Below are positions 55,701 to 64,000 of a stretch of DNA of 64,000 nucleotides, piece after piece (position 1 is the first letter of the stretch; each line of letters begins with the position of its first letter). A program made the position numbers and the translations under genes. The notes beneath the pieces were generated by a model. The model made no database searches and was not told the DNA's origin. It worked only from the letters and a program-made list of their open reading frames with translations. Source of the DNA: Galaxea fascicularis (taxonomy: Eukaryota > Cnidaria > Anthozoa > Scleractinia > Euphylliidae); NCBI GenBank assembly GCA_948470475.1, contig OX419345.1, positions 15,396,170 to 15,460,169 of the forward strand, in the 5' to 3' direction.

Positions 55701-58279
55701 TAGCTGTTAACACCAAAAAGAACGCGTTACTCCAGAAAATAAATTTTTCGACAGCTCAGTGTTTGCCTTATTTAAACATAACATGTTTAGATTTAATCGA
55801 GGCTTGGCTAAAATATTCAAAATTTAAATTTGCCAACAAACGTATTCGTTCCTTGTTGTGTTTTGTTTCTTTTCAAAAGTTTCAGTTGCTAAGCTGTCGA
55901 AAGGATTTGTGGAGAATTTTTCTTATTGGGGCACTCAATAGAGGACAAAACACACAAAACCGTTCAATGAGGCACAAAAACATTTCTTTCAGTAACTTAA
56001 CGGAATCAACAGCAACCAACGGAAAGTGAGAGTGGCGCACAGCGAAGGATGAACATGTTCTGCACAGTTTTGTTTTACTGAATAAAAACAAAATCTCCGC
56101 GCTCTCCTATTGAATGTTTAAAAAATGATATCGGAAAAGAAGCTCGAACATTTATTGATCTCTTCACTCTTTTCAATGAAGTTGTCTCTTGCACGAGGCG
56201 TTATTAAAATGATGTCCTTCTTTTCAGCTTCAAAGGCTATTCGGAACAGAGAACAATCAAGCACTCAATTTGTGCGACTTTTATTACTGCCATTCATATC
56301 GTGTGGTTATCAGGCTGGATTTCAGTGTTACCACTGCAATCGTCCTCGAGTTTTCTTAGATCCAAGTGACTGAAAACTTTTAAAATTACATCAATAGCTG
56401 TAGCTACATGACTTGACTAAAATTTTAATCTTTTCACATGAATATTCTTAACCAGTTTCTGACCAGTTAGTTTTGACCAGCATTACCCAGGCTATTGTGA
56501 AATCCTCTTTGGATTGTTGTCTTACAACGCCATTGCTTTATAAATTAATGACACTCAGTAAAAATAGACAAGGTAATGTTCGTGTGACTGTTTTCTGTTT
56601 CTGAATGGCAGGATAAATGCAATGTGATTTTACTAATGAGAAACCTTTTTTAACTGCCATTGTTATTTTTAAATGTTTTGGAACAGGAAATTTGAGACCA
56701 AGAGCTGACCTGTCATTAACAACAGTTGTGTTGAAAGATTAGATTAAAAGGCGTCGCAATTCAACAATGCTAATACGATTTTCATTTTCTGTCCTGCACG
56801 TGTTTAAACAGCAGACAATCCTAAAGGAAAAGACAATAGAATAAAAGAAATCATGCTCTCACCTTGCTTTGTTTGAATAAGGGAGTGAGTGTGTGTTTGT
56901 CAGTGTTTTTGAGAGACCTTTCTCGGAAAGGACAAAATTATTATACAATCTTTCGCGTGAAACTTGCTGGTATTTCAGTTATGAAACGTTTTGAGACATT
57001 CACTCGTTTCCTAACCGTTTCAGTGAAAAAGGAAAGCCAGAGCACCCCATAGTTTTCAGATTCAAGGTTCAGATAAATAGAGAAGCAATAAATTTAACTT
57101 CAGATAAGTCCGGCTAAAGATTTGTAACTGCGAGAAATCGAAAATCCATGTTGCTGTTTGATGCCTTCTTTTTTGTTTGGTTGACTCACCATTTTCTCTG
57201 TAATATATAACGGCACTAACAAAATCAACCAAGAAAAGTATAATCTTCGCGCGTCATAAGCAGCGTAAGCCAAAGTATGGTTTATGTTAGGATATCCCAG
57301 CCTTATCATGAGTTTACACATAAAACACTCTTTCGAGAAATATAAAAGAAACGATTTGAAACTTTGAACGAACCAGTTAAGGTAAATAATAAAAATAACA
57401 ATCTGTTTTCCTGCTGTAAATGAAAAAATGCCGGAGTCTCTAAAATAATAAGCTTGATTTCAAAACAGTACAGCGACACTGACTTCTGTTAACATTGAGT
57501 ATGTGACCTCTCAGGCGGAGTTAATTATTAGTTGGTGCTGTTTCATTGTTTAATAAGGCCCTACAGTAGTTTACACAACTTCTGCATCGTGGACGATTTT
57601 TCATTAATGGTGTGTTGTTATGTACCAATAACACATTTATATCTCGCGTGTTCTAGGATCACCGCTTTCAGGGGACTCAGTGCCAACCCTTGTACCATCA
57701 CCAGAGGACATCAAATCAGTGGTACATGTTGACAAAGGGCGTTCCTGCACAAACACCCTTACTCACTCCCCATCTTCAGTACATAAAGAACTTCCATCAT
57801 CGGACGTCCTACATCCCAATCAACAGTTCGGCGAATTTCCCCGCCCTTCAAGCTTACACATCCCAGAAGAGAGCAAACCGGTAATTTTTCCGCCAAATTC
57901 CAGCGAAAGCGTCTCATGCTCAGCCCAGTCTCATCTAAAACTACCAAGCACGCGGGCAATGCACATGGACATGCGCTATAGTCCCTACCCTAGACCTGCT
58001 TACCCAATGAGCGGAATGCCCTCGAGCTTCCTCCCGCATGCGCATGGGCACATGTACCCACCATACAGCGTCCCACAAGTCGCCTACCCATCATGCCAAG
58101 TCGGACAGAGCTACCCACCATGCACAGCGAACCAACAAAGTTTCGGTTACCCAGCCACTGTCTCTTCATCAAGTATGATCGGGTTGACCAGCGGCAGTAC
58201 GAATTCGGAGCTGTCGCCACCACTGGGTTTACATGGATCAATTGACAGAACTCCCGGAATGGAGCACAGAACGACATGA
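49753..58279 (+). CDS. Tbx2/3: T-box transcription factor, Tbx2/3 class, 527 aa
   Basis: Six exons join in frame: 49753-50096, 50371-50638, 50783-50929, 51776-51861, 52135-52250 and 57657-58279. The T-box DNA-binding domain covers about residues 88-272. Segments such as [74 protein letters not shown] and AKGFRE are T-box core, and the [18 protein letters not shown] wording is that of Tbx2/3. The N-terminus MAYYPYYP also resembles the MAYHPF start of Tbx2/3 proteins. DFRVSSLLE (13-21) fits the eh1-like FxVxxLL pattern for Groucho recruitment. An acidic stretch (about 290-305) follows the T-box, and the C-terminal 207 residues are rich in Pro, Ser and Tyr. Family members are nuclear, mostly repressing developmental regulators. 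The ATG at 49753 is the first in frame; only a GTG lies upstream. Tbx4/5 is less likely. Confidence 0.93.
52251..57656 (+). other. Tbx2/3 intron 5 (5.4 kb)
   Basis: Bounded by GCCG|gtaagt and ttctag|GATC. It is AT-rich and almost free of the inverted-repeat elements seen elsewhere in the window. A 147-codon plus-strand frame at 55586-56029 has no recognisable domain and is treated as chance. Low repeat density could mean retained regulatory sequence. Confidence 0.6.
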
Positions 58280-59147
58280 ATCCAGAGCAAATTACACCAG
58301 ATACTCTACAGACGGAAAGGTGACAACCATTTATTTAAGGAGTTGCTTACATCAAATCAGAGCAGCGCTCTAGTAGAAATTTGGTAGCGTTTAGTTAGAA
58401 ACCAGATTTTATAAGGTTCTTCGACTCGACTACATAGAAGCAGTGCTTACTTGAACGTGAGAGAAGTAGTTTCGCGCGTTGTATCCCTTAAGTTAATTTT
58501 TTTGTTTGGACGCTTTATACAACTTCTAAATTGATTGAGAGCTGTATCAAAATTATATGCTCTCCTCGTATTCAGTGTCTAGATAACAAGAAAACGCGTT
58601 CTTACTAATACAGAAATTCAATGTTAAGACAGTCCCTTCGTCTAAAGCCTTGGTTTTCCCCGTGCGGGTGTCAAAGAATTAATTTAAACTAATTTCCGCT
58701 TAAAACCAACGAGCACCATAAGAAAAGGTAACTCGGAGGTTGAGGGAAAGATCATCATACCACTTGTACTTCTTATAAAGCGTTGCTCAGGCGACGTGAA
58801 ACTTCGTCCCAGTGCCGCCATGCATTTCAAATTACCCGGCGTTATTTTGTTTTTAGAAGGAATGCCTTCACTTTGTTTCGTTATACGCTGAAGGGGTTTC
58901 GTAAGATGGGGGGGGGGGGGTAAAATCAATGGGCCCCGCCGAGGAACAAATGCTGTGCTGTAAGAAACGTACACTCGATTAATTGCATTTTAGCAGTACG
59001 ATAAATTTAACATGAAAACGACGATATAAATTAATGTACGACTTAGAATTTAAAGTATAGATTTATAAATTTCTGGTTGTAAAATGAATTTCCAAGAAAA
59101 ATAAGTTGCTCAGAATTATGCCACGAATCAAGGGTAAAGTAAAATTA

Positions 59148-59153
59148 AATAAA
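59148..59153 (+). terminator. Candidate Tbx2/3 polyadenylation signal
   Basis: AATAAA lies 869 bases after the Tbx2/3 stop codon in AT-rich sequence. It is a candidate only. Confidence 0.3.
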
Positions 59154-60505
59154 TGAGGTTTAAAAATCCTAAAATATTGTAAATCATGCAAAATAAGCCC
59201 TTCGCCTCTCAACCAAAATCAAACCCAAGTAATTTTCCGTAATCAGAACTCTCACACGAACAGGCCTTCAAACGTAGCACACGAAACATTCACATCTAGG
59301 AGGCTAGTTTGGCCAGTAGAAAATCCCTCAAGTCCACTTGTAGCTTTATTTTACGTGTCACAGTGACGGCGATTCACTTCTGAGAAGAAAACGCTAAAAT
59401 TAAGGCATGACGGATTTTGAGGCTTTTTTGGACATTCGTGTTATAAGACGGTCTTTCACAAGTAATCACGAAAAGCTGTAGCTTTTAAAATCTGCCTTAA
59501 ATTTCGCTTCACAAATGAATGCTATACTTTTCTCATTTTCATTGTTAGCATTACTTAGTGATCTGATTGACGAAAACAGTATCCGTTTTTCTTGTATCAC
59601 TTTGGATGAAACTCCATATAATGTCATAAAAGAAAGAATTTAAGAAGGTGAAGGAGATTTTTGATAGGCCTAACTAAAAATATGGAAACCAGAAAGCAAC
59701 GGAATAGAAAACAATATATGCTTGTAAAATAGCTATCGCAGGTCGATTCTAGAAGCAAGAAGTCATTTTATTCGTATATTTCAGTTATACTTTTTGTTTG
59801 ACAGACATCTGTTAACTTTAGCTAAATGAAGCCTCAGCAGAACACTTCAGTTGTCTCATTGTGCTTATCTAAGAAAACAAATTCTGAGAACCTAATTGCT
59901 TATCACTTCATTTGTTTGTAACGCGTTTCAACCAACCGCGAAACATATAACGAGTTTGAAGGGCTGGAAAGGGTGTGACCTATGGCGTGCGAGCGAAAAG
60001 TCACGTGCGTTAGATCACGCGGTAGGTCCAGCCTAGCAAATGTGACGAGCAAATATGTAGGAATTAGGAGGTTGTTTCTAAACGTCATTCCAAACGCAAC
60101 TTAAAAGGGAAAGTAGATAAATGACCATGTACAGACGCAACACCCTATCTGTCATTTATTTGGTGTTAGTGTTCATTCGACTTAAAAAAGTGTATATAGC
60201 ATTATATAGTATATCAATAAATGATACTTTTCAGTGAAAACCGCTGGCGACTTGTATTCCTTCGTGTATTATTTACTGGGAAAAACTTTCATTCAGTCCA
60301 GAAGTCTGCTATTCTTAGTTTTCATGTCACGGAAGCAAAAACGTAAAATCGCTTGGCATTATTCAATAAATAAAGTCAAGAAATTTAGGGATTATAGAAA
60401 AGTAATAAATAACCTGTTAAAGTTTCAGGACTACGCGATAACCCGTACTTGGGTTATTCAGCAACAGGTATCACTCAAAATTACAGAGAACAGTATGGAG
60501 ACGCC

Positions 60506-60541
60506 ATGTTGGTGTCCATCCGGAAGAACACCAACATGGCG
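60506..60541. repeat. Short palindrome CCATGTTGGTGT/ACACCAACATGG
   Basis: CCATGTTGGTGT at the left is exactly complementary to ACACCAACATGG at the right around a loop of about 12 bases. Probably a remnant of a hairpin element. Confidence 0.55.
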
Positions 60542-60565
60542 GCTGGATACCATTGGAAACACCTG

Positions 60566-60711
60566 GCCCCGGTTGTTCAAAGGCTGGATAGCGCTGTCCA
60601 CCGGATTAATATCTATCCAGTGGATAGTTCAATTAGCTTTACCATTACTTATCCACTTGGGTAGTGATTTATCCGGCGGATAGCGCTATCCAATTTTTGA
60701 ACAACCGGGGC
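60566..60711. mobile_element. MITE with GCCCCGGTTGTTCAAA ends
   Basis: GCCCCGGTTGTTCAAA and TTTGAACAACCGGGGC are exact inverted repeats. The sub-terminal GGATAGCGCT and AGCGCTATCC also pair, and GGATA/TATCC pentamers recur inside. 146 bp, non-coding. Confidence 0.75.
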
Positions 60712-61220
60712 TTGGAGTTTACTTTGGCTATGTTAAAACCTTTCGTCTCTGTTGAACTTGCAAACTTTCGCATAGACACTTCTCTTAACACATTGAATGT
60801 TCAGACATCAAAATCCAGGAGCACCCAACTAGCCATTTTGTTTTCAGTTTTCAAAATTCATCAAAATGTATCATGGCCATAAAATAAATCCCAAATTAGC
60901 CTTTTTGAAGCAATTTCTCTCCCTGCTGGGAAATTTTTAACTGTTCAGCAGTCCGTTTGCCAGCAGGGCCGGGCGGAAGTTTCCCAGCCAGCAAACATAA
61001 AAAAAAAAAAAAAGACACTTTCATACATAGCACGCCATAAGCGGAGTGGCAAAAAGGGGGTGGGGGGGGGGGGGGGAGGTAAAATATGGGAACAATCCTT
61101 GCAATAGGCCCCTTCTCCCCATCCACGAATGCGAGGCTCGTGCGGGCAACGCTGAAGTCTTTTGGATTCCAAGTCGTTGTAGGCCGTTTGTTTCTGTTTT
61201 TCGCTTGCTTTCAGAATAAA

Positions 61221-63063
61221 ATGTCTGCGATCATACCTCCCGCTCTCCCCGATTCGGAAGAAGGTATCGATAATTTAAACGACCAAAGAATAGCAAGGAA
61301 TGGTTTAAAATGTTAAAATTGGACGCTTTGTGATCGTATTTATCAGCTCACGGTGTGCTGTGTAGCTCTCAGGGGAAGCAATAGGTGAAGGAAAAATTTT
61401 CCTCTGATCACGAAACTGTCACCCGGATGGACGAACTGTTTGGACGATGCACCTGATCTTTCATACGCCGACATCTATAATTATTTTGTTCATGAATTAA
61501 ACAGGGTAATGATCATGAGAATCTCAAGTCCTACAAAGGATTTGACGGTTATAAACTCATAACAGATGGACATGTCAGAAGTCCACTGTTCCAAAAAACT
61601 GATCAGTGCAGCTATTTCAAATTTCTAGGTTCAATCCACTGAAAGGAAAAAATATAGAATGGCAAGGACTGCTACGACTGCTGGACGATCATAACGAACA
61701 GTGGTGAAATTATATCAGGCTTTTGTCATTGTAACCAAAGGAAAAAAGATTAACGTGATTTACGTTCGCATAAACGAGTCGAAATAACAAAAGTTTCACT
61801 GAAGGTGAACAATGAATAAAATGTTCCAATCGACTCATCCAGTGCACCATTTGTTAATGTTAGGGCAGAAGGAGGGTGTTGCCAGGTAGCTGCATGCTGG
61901 GCTTTTTGAGGTAGACAGGACACTACACTGACAAGGAAACTGTCGCAACAACCTTCTTGTACTGATTAGAAGTGTGTGTGGACTCAGCCAGCTAAGAAAG
62001 CCCAAGGTGCAGTGCCAGTTAAGAAAATGAGGCAGGACAAAAATTTTAGCACTACTGACCCTCCCATTGACCATTCCTTGTTTGAATCTCGTCCAGAATG
62101 GGGAAAGGGCACATCCCAGCTCCAACAGATCCAGTTGCAAGAAATATTTCACAAAACCTAACCAGATGCAGTAGGCCTGGATGTGCTAGAGGTTAACATG
62201 CCAGTTTCCCTTGACACCATACCACCATATGATGATGCTAATTTATTGGTTGAAGTTACACTGAGCACTTGTACATCTCTGACGATAAAGGAATTAGTTG
62301 AGGACAGAGCTGCTAGTAGTCCTGAAGACCTTAGGTCTTTGCTATCATCAGTGCAATACAAGGAAGAGGAGAGGGAAGAGATAACTAGGGCTACAATTGG
62401 TCAGTCCAACAACCCCATATGGTTTAAACACAGGGTTGCTAGAATTTCAGGGTCTATTGCATACAGTGTGTCATCGACGAGAAAGCACAGATCCCAAAAA
62501 CTTACTTGAGACTATAATGGCAAAAAAAAAATTCTGAATAGGAGAACATGCCCGCTCCATTAGAGTATGGGAAGAACAATAGGAGCAAAAAGCCATTCAA
62601 CTTTTGATCAAGGAAAACAAAACAAAAGACGTAGAGATCTTGCAGTTAAGGAGACTGGGCTACACACTTTAAAACGTTGTGTGTCTTTAGGTGCTAGTCC
62701 AGGTGGAATAATGACATGCAGCTGTTGCAGTACTGCCAAAGTGGTGGAACTGAAATGTCTATGGACACACAGAAATCAAAATCTCAAGGAAGCCACCCTA
62801 GCAATGAGAGGCTATTTTGACCTCGAAAATGCTAGAAAATTGGTCGTCAGAAAGGAAACAAAGTGGGTTTACCAAATGCAAATGGCAATGATTGCTACTC
62901 AATTCCCAACTGCCGTTTTGGTCCTATATACACTGATTTAGGGGCTCAAAGTGTCTTGGTTCAATTTGATTCCAAGTTTTCTAAAGCAATGATTTCAAAA
63001 TTGAAGGACTTTTATTTGGCTTTTGTAGTGCCATATTTGGTGGAAGAACTGTCTTGTGCTTAA
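61221..63063 (+). pseudogene. Broken SWIM/YqaJ-type exonuclease-like gene
   Basis: Pieces in changing frames follow the order of a cnidarian protein type with a SWIM zinc finger and a YqaJ (lambda-exonuclease-like) nuclease domain. They are: a start MSAIIPPALPDSEEG (61221), SYADIYNYFVHELNR (about 61458-61502), the half finger CHC (about 61728), QPAKKAQ (about 61985), then NPIWFKHRVARISGSIAYSV (about 62413-62472), GASPGG (about 62692-62709) and VELKCLWTHR (about 62745-62774). In-frame stops and frame changes separate them. The conserved GASPDG motif reads GASPGG, so the catalytic Asp is lost, and the second half of the SWIM finger is missing. It therefore cannot make an active enzyme. Whether the ancestor was a host gene or part of a transposon is open. 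The ag before the first ATG looks like a splice acceptor, so an upstream exon may once have existed. Confidence 0.6.
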
Positions 63064-63869
63064 CTTAATGAGGATTATGAGTTGATACCTGTCTATTCAA
63101 ATCACCTTTTTTGACACACAACAACCATCTATTCCATAACTTTTGTATCAACCTGCCAACCTTAGAAAATTAGAAATAGGGACCACCCCTCACCCCAGTT
63201 TTGGGGTAGTGTTCTGCTCCCAGAACTGAGCAAGGTCCAGGATGCTCCAGGGCTTATTGCATTATTTTTTTTAAAATAATGTTGCCTTTACTGCACTGTT
63301 CTAGCATTAGAATTCCCAAGTATTGTTTAATGGTCTCAAGCACTACATGTACAGTATTGCAGGAAACAACACGATTTAGAACAGTCCAGACCAGCACAAA
63401 GTAAGTAAATAATAATTTGCATGTATAATTAATGTGTGTGTGTGGAAATCTTTCCGAAATATCCCCTTTACCACAGCCCACAGCCACCTCTTTATAGACA
63501 AAACATTTCAGTAAAAAAAATCTCTAGACTTCACGGGGGCCAAAGAAATGGATAATTTACTGTGTGCAACATCTATGATTTTTATGTGAAGTTCATAACC
63601 AATATCAAACAATAACACATAATAGTGGAAGGATATGTACAAAGAAACACTCAAACACCACTACTCCAACCCCTTATAACCTAATAAATGAAAGACCCCT
63701 CACATTTCTGACAGTCGGACACTGCTTGGTCCATGCCAGTATGTCATGACCTGAGCAACAGCCTCAAGCAAGGTGAACAAGTTGATCAGTAAACTGTGAG
63801 ATGGCAACCCTGTGTAAAACCTAACACCCTAGTCATTCTTCAAGATTTAAAACATAAATAACTCTCTTC
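63064..63869. other. Intergenic, nothing recognised
   Basis: About 800 bases without repeat structure or coding signal that I can identify. It probably contains the 3' UTR of the minus-strand gene at the right edge. Confidence 0.4.
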
Positions 63870-64000
63870 TCAATTTCTACTTATTTTGAAGTGTCTCTTC
63901 GCTTGCCTGATCCTTTCAGAGAGTTTGTCAAGGTCTTCAGAGGTGAGCAACGTTTGTGAACCAACTGAACAGTTTGAGAAACAGTAATTATGTTCAGCTT
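63870..64000 (-). CDS. Last coding exon of an unidentified gene (partial, runs off the window)
   Basis: On the minus strand a frame is open from the window edge to TGA at 63870-63872, about 42 codons. It ends in a charged, helix-like segment (SEDLDKLSERIRQAKRHFK, then ISRN), preceded by NYCFSNCSVGSQTLLT. The composition looks like real protein, not random AT-rich sequence, but I do not recognise the family and no splice acceptor is visible within the window. Confidence 0.4.
   Translation of the reverse strand, partial: AEHNYCFSNCSVGSQTLLTSEDLDKLSERIRQAKRHFKISRN

Larger units (their letters stand above)
58280..61220. other. Tbx2/3 3' flank and intergenic DNA
   Basis: Contains the likely Tbx2/3 3' UTR, a 13-base G run (58908-58920), a MITE (60566-60711), a small palindrome around 60506-60541, an A15-type run near 61000 and a long G-rich run near 61056-61078. 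I see no gene. Confidence 0.5.

Noticed and set aside
55586..56029. 147-codon frame in Tbx2/3 intron 5
   Set aside because: No recognisable domain or splice signals, and AT-rich composition explains it.
61056..61078. Long G run as a possible G-quadruplex regulator
   Set aside because: Homopolymer next to an A run in repeat-rich DNA; length may be unreliable in assembly and there is no gene nearby to regulate.

Overview
The window is animal nuclear DNA. Its genes are split into many short exons with GT/AG introns, the base composition is AT-rich, and the introns and intergenic DNA are packed with short inverted-repeat elements. Several repeats look to me like ones common in stony-coral genomes. 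I therefore infer an anthozoan cnidarian, most likely a scleractinian coral; no species-level claim is possible from sequence reading alone.

Layout. (1) 57-3684, + strand: a small coiled-coil protein gene of unknown function, whose promoter and first coding exon are present twice about 0.9 kb apart. (2) 3685-5560: spacer with three small inverted-repeat elements. (3) 5600-38065, + strand: an 18-exon, 1329-residue PITPNM/rdgB (Nir-family) phosphatidylinositol transfer protein gene; all exons join in frame. Its PITP, FFAT, lipase-like, DDHD and LNS2 parts are all present. Its introns hold a tRNA-derived SINE, two LINE remnants, a 104-bp-period tandem repeat and many MITE-like elements. Intron 4 holds a complete, very young BEL/Pao LTR retrotransposon on the opposite strand (13268-20578; one mismatch seen between the 505-bp LTRs; one open 2028-codon gag-pol frame), itself inserted into a LINE 3' end. 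(4) 38066-49560: about 11 kb with no gene that I can support, only repeats. (5) 49753-58279, + strand: a six-exon, 527-residue T-box transcription factor of the Tbx2/3 class, with a 5.4-kb last intron. (6) 58280-64000: repeats, a broken SWIM/YqaJ-type exonuclease relative (61221-63063, +), and at the right edge the last coding exon of an unidentified gene on the - strand.

The two named genes have unrelated jobs: PITPNM moves phosphatidylinositol and phosphatidic acid at ER-plasma membrane contacts, and Tbx2/3 is a developmental repressor. There is no operon-like logic. The most unusual observations are the duplicated promoter plus first exon, the near-identical-LTR BEL copy inside a host intron, and a family of three fold-back elements that share ends and loop but have different, internally matched arms. 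I did not find a convincing new molecular system.
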